Positions 11,455-22,100 of a DNA stretch of 60,000 nucleotides are shown one piece after another. The stretch is from Nematostella vectensis. Taxonomy: Eukaryota > Cnidaria > Anthozoa > Actiniaria > Edwardsiidae. Made by a program: the position numbers and the translations under genes. Each line of letters begins with the position of its first letter. Position 1 is the first letter of the stretch. Under the pieces are notes generated by a model. It was not told the DNA's origin. It ran no database searches and saw only the letters and a list, made by a program, of their open reading frames with translations. The stretch is taken from the NCBI RefSeq assembly GCF_932526225.1, contig NC_064045.1, positions 3,017,998 through 3,077,997 on the forward strand, in the 5' to 3' direction.

Positions 11455-13709
11455 CCCTTTCACTATCAAAACGGCCAAAAGCGGCCAAACGGAAATGTGA
11501 CGTTTTACCTGGAGCGGGAAAACGCGGCCAATTTGCATACAACTCAAAACAATCGTCCAACTCCTCAATAGGGAATTCATGCAGCAGGAAAACACGTGAA
11601 CTATTGTTCTTACGACATTAGCCAATCGGTGCGTGAGCGCCGACCGAAAACTTATCAGTCACCCCTGTACTGCCAACATGGCGGAATCTTTAGCGATCGA
11701 TGCGAGCGAATTTAGAGCGATTTTTGGTGTTAATCCTGACGAGAATGATGATGTAAACAATTCGACGAGATCGATGAAGATAGTGTTAAAAATTGGTCGG
11801 AGCAACTCACGCATTTCGACCTCGAGGACTTCACCGGGCAACAAAGGTTGAAGAAAACGGTATCAGAAGATGCAAAAGCTGAAGACTATTTTAGCTTGAT
11901 GTTTTCGGATGAACTTATTGGTTTAATTTCTGACGAAACTAACCGATATGCACAATTTATTATCGGGCAGAAGGCCAATAGAGAGGCACGGCTGGCGAAG
12001 TGGAAGGACGTCACTCCCGACGAACTCCGCATGTTCCTTGGGGTAGCGCTCGTGATGGGGATTAATTCCTTGCCACAGCAAGCCCTTTATTGGTCTCAAA
12101 ACCCCCTATTTGGAAACCTTGGGATTCAGGACGTGATTCCCAAGACAAGGTTTGAAGAGATCGCCCAATTCCTGCACTTCAGCGATTCGAACAACGAGCC
12201 ACAACGTGGGGACGCCGATTACGACCGTCTCTTTAAAGTTCGCCCGGTACTGAGCGATGTCTTAAAAAGTATCCAGCAAACTTACGAGCCCTCAAAGGAC
12301 ATATCAGTCGATGAGGGATTGATTGCCTTCAAGGGAAGACTTGGCTTTCGCCAATATATGCCTGCAAAGCCGACGAAATACGGCATAAAAGTGTGGATGG
12401 CGGCCGACGCGAACAACGGCTACGTGTGCAACTACAAAGTTTACCTTGGGCAAGAAAACAGACAGCGTGTCCATGGACTCTGCTACGATGTGGTTATGGA
12501 TATGGCTAAGCCTTTCCTTAACAGTTACAGACACATCTTCTGTGATACCTTTTTTACAACTGTTCGGCTTTTTGACTACTTGCTGGATCAAAAAACCTAT
12601 GCATGCGGGACTCTGCGCGTGAATCGCAGGGAATTGCCGCCATGTGCCAAAGAGAAGTTGAAGCCCGGTGAAATGCTTCAGCGTCAGCGAGGCCAGCTCC
12701 TCTTCACAAAATGGCACGACAAGAGGGATGTCAGTCTTCTTTCGACAAATGTTTCCCCTCTTGAGCCGGGTCGCACAGTGAGAAGTATCGCAGCCGCGAA
12801 GAAATGGACATCGAAAAGCCGAAGGAGACACGGCGCACATGGGAGGAGTTGACCGCCCGGCCCAGCTCTGATCGTTTTATTCCTCGGGCTGGCAATCGCG
12901 TAAATGGTATAAATACATGTTTTGGTTTTTGTTCAATCTGGCAGTGACCAACGCATTCGTCCTTGAAGGATTTAAGCGCCAATTACAAGGAAAGGCGAAG
13001 AGGACTGTTATCGTTTTCAAGACAGAACTAGTGCAATCACTTATTGCTAAGTTCAACTCGAGAGAGCGCCCACGAGTCCCTGCTCCCCCAACTCCCCAGA
13101 ACATCCCAGCCTCAGCTCATGTCGCCACTCATGTAGAAGGAAGGAAGAGGGCATGTGTTCTTTGCAGCAAAAAGGGAAAAACGACCCCGAAAGGCTACAA
13201 GATCGAGACGTACTATGAGTGTGCGGTCTGCAAAGTCGGTCTCTGCCGTAAAGGTTGCCACCAGGCATTCCAAGAAATGGACCATGGCAAGGCATAAACT
13301 ATCATAGTACAGACTTTATGTTTACACTATTTCTTATGACTATATGCTTACAACTACCTTTACTATATGTTCTATTTATATTTTGTGTCTAAGATAAACA
13401 ATAATTTTGTAAATGATGCAAAATTTGAGATCATTGGTAGATTAGATGGCGCGAAATTTGAATTTTTGTATGAAATTGTAAATTCAAATCATTATAGCTC
13501 TAAGCAATAGTGGCAAAAACGCAAATATTTCGGTTCATTAAAAACTTCATTATCTGCACTACTTGTTTCTGTGCTTTATTCTTTACAATCTGCCTCCAAA
13601 ACCTACTGAGCATGCATGTTTTGTTTTGGTGTGTAAATTAGTGGGGAATGCTAATTAGGCTCCAGGAACAGCAGGATGTGACACACATTGGGCTTCAGTA
13701 GTGAAAGGG
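11455..13709 (+). mobile_element. Decayed piggyBac transposon with intact-looking ends
   Basis: The left end CCCTTTCACTA (11455-11465) is matched in reverse by TAGTGAAAGGG (13699-13709). The right flank is TTAA (13710-13713), the classic piggyBac target. The left flank is TTGA (11451-11454), one base away from TTAA. The 2255-bp element contains a broken piggyBac transposase. Internal sequence after the gene (13300-13690) is noncoding and AT-rich. Confidence 0.9.
11678..13297 (+). pseudogene. piggyBac transposase, frameshifted and internally deleted
   Basis: The likely start is ATG 11678, in good context (ccaacATGg). A frameshift near 11760 moves the frame into the long open stretch 11848-12852. 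This carries family landmarks: an N-terminal T-P-D-E-L-R-M-F-L-G-type segment, the first catalytic Asp in V-D-E-G-L-I-A-F-K-G-R (about 12309), and the second in C-D-T-F-F-T (about 12541). Around 12770-12910 the sequence goes out of frame, and the part that should hold the third catalytic Asp (G-G-V-D type motif) is missing. The frame resumes at about 12917 with F-W-F-L-F-N-L-A-V-T-N, then a C-terminal Cys-rich zinc-binding region (about 13150-13270) with C-x2-C pairs, as in active piggyBac proteins. With the catalytic triad incomplete it cannot be active. Its ends could still be moved by a related transposase. Confidence 0.92.
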
Positions 13710-15297
13710 TTAAGTTAATTTTTCTAATATAGATCTATTAAGCTTCAAAAGTATAAATATCATATATTAACATATATAATGTAATTTAATTGTGCTCATG
13801 GCTCCTGCAGATTGTTATCTGCCTCTAAGGCATCTGATAGCAACACCCAAATACTCATAAACATTTTATGTTGCCTGACTTTAACACTTAGTTGGCCAAC
13901 TATAGGGAAAATATCCTACTAACACAGACCAAGGTTCAAACTCATTTGCTGCAATTTTCCTACTATTTCATATATTGATTGATAAGTGTTGTCCAAGCAA
14001 TTGTGGTGAACTAAAATGCAAACACATCCACAAGCAGAGGAGCCCCCCAGCTACAAATTCCTTGCTGTAAGATTTAACGTTTTAACCCCACAACCCTGGT
14101 CTATGGGTTTATAGTATAGCCTGAGTGAATAGTTTTATTTTACAGATCGCTGCATAGGAAAGCATATGGAAGGTTAGCTGACATAACGTTTGCAAAAAAT
14201 CATACCCCCAACATTCTGTTGTGTAAAACAGAAGGAACAGAACTGTGCTGTCAATGAACTAGAGTTTTAAAGTGATACATTGCTAAAACTAAATTGTATA
14301 GAATAATGTTGCCTTGCTCTACTTTCACAAATTACCATACTTGCAATCACTGGTACAGCAGATGCAATCGCCCTCCAAAAAAAATTGCTGAGGTCCTTTT
14401 TTTAAGTCCAAATCGAGTGAATCTGAAGTTTGATGTCTGCAAGATGAAGAAAAAGGACTTGATCGAAAAGCTGATGTGGCTTGTAAAGGAAATCAAAAAA
14501 AAGAGCCTGCTACTCCACAAACATTGGGATCTATTACTCCCTCACGACGGACAGTTGCAAGGAGAAAGTGTTTAGGGATTTAAAAGAAAATTAACCTAGA
14601 TGGAGCTAGCAACAACAGCATTCAGAATGGGAGTTAATTAGGCATGTGATCATGTATGTTCTCCCAAGAAGCTAAACGTGGTGGTAGAGACAGATTGTCG
14701 GCCAAGTGCTGCCTAGTGCTAAAGGTTACATGCCTGAGAAATCACATCAAGTTTGATTTGAATATTATTTTTCATCTTTTTTATACAGATTGTAGGCTAG
14801 TGAGGAACATTTTTGTTGTGCTTCCTCAGTTTAAAATCAGCAAAAATTATTTATTCTGGGCAAAACGGGGAGGATGCCATAACAAGCCTTTGAAAGCTGT
14901 TTGATGATTTCTTCCCAGCTGAGAAACTGATGTAGGCCAAGAATTTTTTGGTCCAAAATCATTCAAGCATTGTGTTAGAGATTGTGCTGATGAGTCTATC
15001 AAGATGGCAGCATTTTACTGAGCTTCTTACATTGCAAGCATCAATCCTCTATAGCCATCTTCATCCTATTTAATTCGAGTCTATGAAAATAACATCTCAA
15101 TGCCGACATCTCAGCTATTAGATAAATACAAGATTAAGACAACTATTTTTATCACTTTCCTACTCTGTGTCGCAATTTCCAAATGGAAAAAAACACGTTT
15201 AATCAGAATAAATGCACTCTACTGTATGCAGAAAAGGGAAAACAAGAAAACCCTAAGTATACACGGACAAGCCACAGTAAAGCTTTAAAAAGATACT
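13710..15297. other. About 1.6 kb without a recognised gene
   Basis: AT-rich sequence. A 93-codon frame at 14294-14575 and an 82-codon frame at 14656-14904 show no recognisable domain and are not supported by splice sites or repeats. Confidence 0.5.
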
Positions 15298-15497
15298 ATT
15301 TGCACAAAATAAGAATTTGAAGGCTCAGGAAAAACTAAAAAATAAATAAACTTGATTGATTGACTATCAGGCTGGGGTCATATTATGGAAAACACATGTG
15401 CCCATGAAAAGAATCACTTTGGCAAGAAAACCTGAATCCTGGATGAGAATCCTGCATGAGAAAATCACAGCAGAGAAAAATGCTGTATAATATTTTC
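15298..15497. repeat. Dispersed repeat, copy 2 of 2
   Basis: Nearly identical to window positions 1-196, in the same orientation. The two copies bracket the whole retroelement and piggyBac block. Confidence 0.85.
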
Positions 15498-15596
15498 AGA
15501 GATTGTAACTTTGCAAATAAAAAGGACATAATGACTAAAAATGATAAAGAATAAGTGCATCTGATTTTGCAGTTGTCACAAAAAATGCAACTTTTA

Positions 15597-15935
15597 ATTA
15601 ACTTAAGGTCACACTAGAATAAAGCATTAAGGCATTTCACCTTCCCAATGAGATACAGTGAGCTCTCCTCCAAAGATAGGAAGTCAGCACGCTTTGTCAC
15701 CCAGTTTGTCACAGGAATGAATTTTGATCTTGCACCAGGATCGAGCATCCCCCATGTAAAGCTTGGGCGTGTCGTCAAGGGTTGGTACGACATCTATGGT
15801 CAAGGAGGGATCGTGGCCTACAAGGGTGGTAACTGCGAACGCAAACTCCTAACGGGGCTCGGTATCCCCTTTGTGAACATGGAACTGTTTGGTTGCCCCA
15901 AGTACAAAATTAACTTAAGGTCACACTAGAATAAA
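15597..15935 (+). repeat. 27-bp direct repeats bracketing a short ORF
   Basis: The block attaactt-aaggtcacac-tagaataaa occurs at 15597-15623 and again at about 15908-15934. The ORF at 15648-15929 lies between them, and its final codons fall inside the second copy. The arrangement resembles a duplication or a small insertion. Confidence 0.75.
15648..15929 (+). CDS. Fragment of an unrecognised conserved-looking protein
   Basis: A 93-codon frame with a protein-like composition. It contains W-Y-D-I-Y, Y-K-G-G-N-C-E-R and L-G-I-P-F-V-N-M-E-L-F-G-C-P-K. This pattern recalls hypothetical proteins of invertebrate transposons that end in a Gly-Cys-Pro-Lys motif, but no family can be named safely. The end of the frame is set by the downstream copy of the 27-bp direct repeat, so it is probably truncated. 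Nothing upstream resembles a promoter. Confidence 0.35.
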   Translation: MRYSELSSKDRKSARFVTQFVTGMNFDLAPGSSIPHVKLGRVVKGWYDIYGQGGIVAYKGGNCERKLLTGLGIPFVNMELFGCPKYKINLRSH

Positions 15936-15939
15936 AATG

Positions 15940-17530
15940 ACTCAGGACCAACAATGACCTGGAGGGCTACCATAATGCCTTGATAATTGTGCTAATGGAT
16001 GATACCATTCACCATTCTATGTACTCTTCAAGCACCTCGACAAAGAAGCAGAGCTCTGTCAACTACAAATCCATCTTGTAAGTGCAAAGCGAACTCAAGC
16101 AGCTCCAAAGAAAAAAGTACCACAAAGTACAATGGAAGTTTTTTAGTGCGTGGGAGGACTACACGGCAAACAAGCTACAGTAGGCAGTTACTTAGAGCAT
16201 GTAGTTATAATAATAAGCCTTGAACATATACTTACAGTTATCTTTTTACTGGCTTGAAGATTATACTTTTTATTTTTCATGTTATTTGTCATTGTAGAAA
16301 CTTTAATGTTTTTTTTAATAAGGATATATAACTAAAGGATAAATGGAGACTTGTTTATTATAATAAACTAGAGTTAAAAGTAAATTTGATATATTTACAT
16401 GAGGAATTCAGCTCAGGTTAAAAATTCACTTAAGTTGATTTGTCAATCAGCAGGGCCCGCAATATTCTGTAATGTTCCGACAAAAAAACTTTGCCAAAGA
16501 TTTTCCTAGATCCAAAGCGGTCCATGTGGGCGTCCCCTGTTTACCCGACGTAACTAATTGATAAAATTAATATATCGGGTGTCAAATAACAGTTCAGTGC
16601 AATTCGCTCAATGAACAAAGAAGAATCCAAAATTACAGGATACACCAGTCCTTCTATCTCCTCTACAAGTGATAAAAAAAGTACACCAAGCACTGTGTTT
16701 GTGTTGTGGACGAGCTAACGGGTTCGGTCCGAAGAAACTGATCTCAACGCAATACGAAACAACAAACAAACGCAAAATACACGCGGCTCAATGCTTAATA
16801 CAAGCAAAAATAGCTTGAATATATTAAGAAGGCGTCGGAAATAGTACACCTCTTACCTGGAGGCAGGTACAATCAGTGGTTCGGTTCCCTTCAACTGGTT
16901 TCTCTCAGTTGTGTCCGAGATGTGAAACCAAACTCCGCAATGTCCAACTCGGAATTGAATGACCGATGGAATTTGAAGTTTATCGCTACATTTCGAGGCA
17001 AAAATTCAATGCCTACTATCTGCTACAAAGACTTGGCAAAGGAAAAGAGCAATAAATTGGCGAATTCACTTCTTGAATGTTGAAATACCAGCCGGAGATG
17101 AGCACCACGCTCTCCTCTTCGCCGTCTTGTGACTGATGCGGCATGCGATGCGCGAAAGCATGGGGAGTCACGTGGGAAATACCGACCGCTGACCAGGAAC
17201 CTCCCACAGTGTTACACAGGCATACCATCCTTAAATTGTTATTTTTTTTTTATTCCATTTCATTTGTTATTTTAGTTACAGATCGACACATTGCATAGCT
17301 AACAGAACATAAGTCCGATTTTCTTTTATAGATTAAGATTAGATCAAGCTTCACTTCGTCGCCTTCAATAAAGGGGGAGGTCTTCTAAATGTACTCGTAG
17401 CTACAAGCGTTTTCGCTCACGATTTGAACAGAAAAGAAAAATAAAGAGACAAGACAGCAATTTCCAAAACAAGATACTGTACGCGTTTTGGTGTAGCATA
17501 TTTCGGCGGACTGTGAAAACATTTGGTTGC
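15940..17530. other. About 1.6 kb without a recognised gene
   Basis: Contains short frames only, including a Ser/Lys-rich one at 15999-16223 that may be the decayed continuation of the upstream fragment. No RNA gene was seen. Confidence 0.45.
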
Positions 17531-17772
17531 TTTTGTCACGCGGGAAATTATCGCAGGGTGTGAGGGATAAGCTAGTACATATCACGCGAGAAATTAACGC
17601 AAGTTTATCATTTTAGACAATTTACGGCCAACTTGTGCCGGGAGTTAATGATGCGTTTTTGTTTAGTTAGGGATCAATGGGAGTTGGCCCCTCTCCAATT
17701 GTAGGCGCGTCCACATTGTTTTCAAGTGATAGGCGAAAATCGTATATCAAGCGCCTATTCGCGTTTGTACTT
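17531..17772. repeat. Dispersed repeat family, copy 2
   Basis: Matches 4680-5000 in blocks (cacgcgggaaa, tatcgcagggtgt, cgggagttaatgatgcgttt). The hammerhead-bearing element is inserted at its right end. Confidence 0.7.
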
Positions 17773-17785
17773 GCCGTCTAATGCT
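17773..17785. repeat. Left 13-bp target-site duplication
   Basis: GCCGTCTAATGCT, identical to 18168-18180, directly flanks the inverted-repeat element. Confidence 0.92.
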
Positions 17786-17872
17786 GTGGACTTTAAAAGC
17801 ACACTAGCATACACACATTGGCACCTGTCGGGCCAAGACGGGACGCTAGCACAGTCTATTACCCGTGCAGTT

Positions 17873-17930
17873 CGGCAACCATAGACAGCTGTTTCGTCCT
17901 TATTAGGACTCGTCAGCATGGCATAGCCGG
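17873..17930 (-). ncRNA. Type I hammerhead ribozyme, minus-strand copy
   Basis: Read on the minus strand, the core CUGACGA lies at 17916-17910. It is followed by the hairpin GUCCU-AAUA-AGGAC, then GAAA at 17895-17892. Stem III is the palindrome ACAGCUGU. The cleavage triplet is GUC at 17886-17884, with the predicted cut before 17883. It differs from the plus copy by one base just after the cut site, which turns a G-C pair of stem I into G-U. All core bases needed for cleavage are intact. Confidence 0.9.
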
Positions 17931-18024
17931 TTTGCCTCAGTTAAACTTCATCGGTTTAAAGCACTTAAGTTCGAGTCGAAGTCGCCCTGCAGTTTTTTTG
18001 CTGATGAAGTTAAACTGAGGCAAA

Positions 18025-18082
18025 CCGGCTATGCCATGCTGACGAGTCCTAATAAGGACGAAACAGCTGTCCATGGTTGCCG
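18025..18082 (+). ncRNA. Type I hammerhead ribozyme, plus-strand copy
   Basis: The core CUGACGA is at 18039-18045. Stem II is GUCCU (18046-18050) paired with AGGAC (18055-18059) across an AAUA loop. GAAA is at 18060-18063. Stem III is a very short palindrome (ACA/UGU, 18063-18070), typical of dimer-active hammerheads. The cleavage triplet GUC ends at 18071, so the predicted cut is between 18071 and 18072. Stem I pairs CCAUG (18034-18038) with CAUGG (18072-18076), then after an internal loop pairs CGGC (18026-18029) with GCCG (18079-18082). The internal loop may take part in the stem I/II loop contacts known to speed such ribozymes. Confidence 0.92.
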
Positions 18083-18167
18083 AACTGCACGGGTAATAGA
18101 CTGTGCTAGCGTCTCGTCTTGGCCCGACTGGTGCCAATGTGTGTATGCTAGTGTGCTTTTAAAGTCC

Positions 18168-18180
18168 GCCGTCTAATGCT
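18168..18180. repeat. Right 13-bp target-site duplication
   Basis: GCCGTCTAATGCT, identical to 17773-17785, directly flanks the other side of the inverted-repeat element. Confidence 0.92.
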
Positions 18181-18930
18181 GCATTCACACCAAAACCATG
18201 TTTAGTTAAACAAGGTTTTTTTTTGCCTGATAATTTGCCAAGTTTCTCATTGTGTTGAATTCTTACTAGCTAAATGATCACTTAGTAATATGTACAGCAC
18301 AATCTATTCAGTTTTGTTCTTGGTTCTGTTCACTCTTGGGAGATTTAAACTGGTTTTTAAACTTGGTATTAGGGACACATAAAAGGGATGCGGTACTATA
18401 CCCCCAAATCATTATTCTTAAAATCTTATTGTAATCATTTTGTAATCATCTTGTACATCCACACCATGTTTTAACACTTAAAAGTGTTCTTGGATTCGTC
18501 TTCTATACACTGTGTAAGGCGTTCAGTTTGTAACAGCGAACAAGTAAAACCGGTACCCCCCAGCATAGTGATTATAGTCGTCATTTAAAGAAGGCCGTTT
18601 CAACTGGTAAGAGAACCCAAAAAATAGCTGTTATACTTTTATGTAGACGATTAAACATTCCTTGTGACGATGATGGGTATTTTAGATGAATATATTAATT
18701 ATTTTTCTGATCATTGCATGGATGGATTGAACTCAAAAGACTCTACTGTCCACGTCCCCTTAAAAAGCACTTCGGATACCATCGCCATCGCGAGGATCGA
18801 AAGGATATACGCAAAAATGCCATACGCATCAGTCATTAATTATTCGAATACTCTGTATTATTTTTTAGCGGTCACGGTAACGAATCCTGCATTCTGATTG
18901 GCTAATAGAGCGGTCCGGAGACCCGGCAAA
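18181..18930. other. 750 bp upstream region without a gene
   Basis: AT-rich sequence with one 77-codon frame (18664-18897) that shows no recognised domain. It precedes the oxygenase gene and may hold regulatory sequence, but no specific site is convincing. Confidence 0.4.
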
Positions 18931-18936
18931 AACCCC

Positions 18937-18944
18937 TATATAAG
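18937..18944 (+). promoter_or_regulatory. Possible TATA box upstream of the oxygenase gene
   Basis: TATATAAG lies 239 bp before ATG 19183. It is followed by a G-rich block (18979-19030) with the gcgcttatt motif twice, which is common repeat sequence in invertebrate DNA, so the promoter role is uncertain. Confidence 0.3.
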
Positions 18945-19182
18945 CGCCAGGGCGCATATTTAATTTTGTCCTTTTTAGGGGGGGGGGGGGCGCTTATTAG
19001 AGAGGGGGCGCTTATTCAAGCAGGGCGCTAATATTCGAATCATTACGGTATTTTAAGTACACCGTAACGGCTCGACTAAGAGCCACCGTACTCATCATGT
19101 CCCAGGTAAGGCGCAGGTCACGCAATATAGTGTTTTTATCGGAATGACGCACTACATATCACGCTACTTTCCCTTCGTAGAC

Positions 19183-22100
19183 ATGTCTGCCGCCACCAAA
19201 CTACCAGTCGTGGACTTCGACGCATTTAGCATCGCAAGCAGCACAAGGCCTGATGCGAACAGCGATGAGGCCCAGCAACTAGCAAATAACGTGTTACAGG
19301 GCTTTGATACAGCAGGCTTTATATACCTGAAGAACCACGGCATACCACGGAACAAGGTGACATATATACAATATAATTTTTTTAAATAGGGAACGAGGCC
19401 TCCATAAATATAGCAAAATCCTATCATGATTTCGGATAGAAGGTATTGTGGTCCATGTTTAGTATAATTGTGTTGGCATATATGAAATCAAATATAATAA
19501 GTACGGGGGATATATCACATTGCAAAGAAACAAGCGTCAAACTGATCACACACCTGGTACAAAAGGCACCACAAAGATAAATAAATTTAGTATAATAATA
19601 AAAAAGATCTACCTTCGCATGAAAGTGATAACATTCCTGTCCATATGTCACTATTAGAAAAGTCTATAGGATAATTTTATTTCTCGATTACCAGGAATGC
19701 CTACGTCAACATAGTCGGCTAAGCTGTCGCAAGCGTCAACAACAAAGCCAGTTTTTTTACAATACACTCAATCTTGACTGGTTGCATACTTGTCATCGCC
19801 TCTTTCTTAAATAATAACCTTCCTGCAGTGCCGTGGCTTTGAAATATTGGGGGGCACAATACAGAAACATTTAAGACTATACTGTCCTGTCATTGTCATT
19901 CTATCATCGTCTTTGTCATCGTCATCAGCATCATACAATAATCTGTAAAGTTATAATATTTTTTTGCGGGCCAGCTTTTTATCTTTATGTTGTACCTCCA
20001 CAGTTTGATTCAGTTGTCCACGCATGGAATACGTTTGTTGCTCTACCGACTGATGTTAAGTCCGCTCATCAATTGCAGCCTGGCGGTTTCAATGGCTGGG
20101 GCAGCATAGAGGGCGAAAGGTTTGTGTTCAAACATAATGATGTTCTTTATAAACAAAATAATCGCTGAAAAACTCCGAATGTGTGTATGCCTGAGTGTCA
20201 GGCCCACAAATTTATTAATTACCCACACATGTAAAAAAAACTACAAATGTAATGTAAGAAGTTGCCCACAAATAAACCCACAATTATAATAACATGTTGC
20301 CCACAAATGTAATAAACTTACAATCATAATAGCAAGTTGTCCACAAATGTAATAAACCCACATTTATAATAGCAATTTGCTGTACTAAGTACGTATAATG
20401 TCAATCAATCTTGACCATCGGGTTCGTCTACACAAGTGACAATCAAACAATACAGTTCAAGAGGATCACCATGACTGTATGTTAGACCAATTCAGTGTAT
20501 TTATAGCAATTTTTACAATACCCACACTTCTGTTTAAACCGTGAATTACCCTCTTACAAAAAGTGTTCTCAAACACGTTATTACAATCGAGGGTTTATTA
20601 AATTTGTGGGCAAATTCTTCTTACATTTGTGGGCTCTTCAACATACTCTATTTAATATAAAAAAAAAGTCTTCCCCCCAAGGGTAATTTCCGAAAATGTA
20701 CTACAGACGCAAGCTGTAAGAAATTAAGGTTAAATAAATATATTCATATATTCAATGTTATACATGTTCATGATGTCGTACATATCTAGTTCAATATCTA
20801 GCTTTTATTGACTAATTGCAAATATCAGCATTATCACCATCAGCATCATTATGACCTCCACGCTACCAGGGGCATACCCAGGATTTTAACATTTTGCAGT
20901 CAAAGCATTCAGAAGCTAAATGTGGGCGAGGCCCCTTATCCCGCACCCCCGCTTTTGGGTTTGAAATTGGCGTCAATGCGTCAGACTATATTACTCGATC
21001 CCCTGTCATCCTCGATCTGAAATAGGACTTTAGTCGTCACGTGGCACTGAACGACATAACAATGTTTGGAAATCATCTGTAGACTAACATGATTAAGAAA
21101 ATTATAGTTTTTATCCTCATCATATATATAAAACTACGTACATAAAAATGAACGCGTAAACATTTGATTTTTTCCCCCTCTTAATGCAAATAAGATCGCT
21201 AAATTTTTGTGCAGTCCAGTGACTGCAGGCCTATAGGCTGCGTACGCCCCTGGTTACCATTCTCTAAATACACAGGCAAAGTATGTAAGGGTGAGGCCCT
21301 CCGTGTGAGTTGTATTAGGGTTTAACTTTCTTGTTGTGCGTTCTTCTCGTTGATATTACGGTGAAGAAGTGTTGAATGTGTCTAATCGAGTACTGTAGTT
21401 TTGTTTGATTTGCTTTGTGTTTGTGTATTCAGATCTATGCCGATTATCAGTTTTTCTGTCTTTCAGACACTCCGTACATAGACGTGTGGGCGATTTAAAA
21501 GAGGTGTTCCATGTTAGTGCTATACACGATCCTGCGTTTGAATGGGTAATTATTGCCTGATACAGCTACTACCCAGTAATAGCATTCAAAACACGGCAAG
21601 ACTTGGAACCGCTGAATTTAGAGAAGGGCCAATTAAGAGAAGGGTCACTCTGGAGCTAAAAAATAAAGTCTTCCCTTGACCTTCTACATACAATTTATCC
21701 AAGCATGATAAGATTTCTTTTGTGTTGGGAGCCTAGTCTATGATAATACCTGTCAACACTCCGTATTCCTGTTTTCTAGTTCGTTGGTTCTGTCATTGAT
21801 TTTCCGGCTTTTGGGTGTGATTAACTTAACTATACTCTCCACACACGGCTATTGCGGGAATCTAAAGTGCTTTTATCGATCGCTTAGGCCATGCCATTTT
21901 ATATCTATTTGGATTTGGGATAATACCCTTGACATATATATCATACTGTGGCATAGATATGGCCAGCAAAGAGCGTACCTGAGTTTAAACCAGCGGTTCG
22001 CTCGCTCTATCAAGACTTTCATCTCCTGTTGAAGAGGGTGTTGTCGGCAGTTGCCATCGGCCTTGGCTTGGTAAGTGTTCCTCTTTGCACAGGCGCGTAC

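Larger units (their letters stand above)
17786..18167. mobile_element. Inverted-repeat retroelement with two hammerhead ribozymes
   Basis: A 382-bp element made of two 165-bp arms, 17788-17952 and 18003-18167, in inverted orientation and differing at only a few bases. A 50-bp loop (17953-18002) separates them. It is bounded by a perfect 13-bp target-site duplication, GCCGTCTAATGCT, at 17773-17785 and 18168-18180. Each arm carries one hammerhead ribozyme, so a transcript of either strand holds one sense ribozyme in its 3' arm. There is no coding capacity. Hammerheads of this type are known from Penelope-like elements (in their terminal repeats) and from small animal retrozymes. The head-to-head layout with a target-site duplication is closer to a non-autonomous Penelope-like element. 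The class is inference; the structure is seen directly. Confidence 0.88.

Noticed and set aside
12304-12840. A 178-codon minus-strand frame
   Set aside because: It is antisense to the piggyBac transposase and has no family features.
14985-15010. CTGATGAGTC sequence that looks like the start of a hammerhead
   Set aside because: No GAAA follows a stem II hairpin and no cut-site strand pairs with it.
18000-18020. CTGATGA in the loop side of the inverted-repeat element
   Set aside because: It is followed by GAGG instead of GAAA, so the hammerhead core is incomplete.
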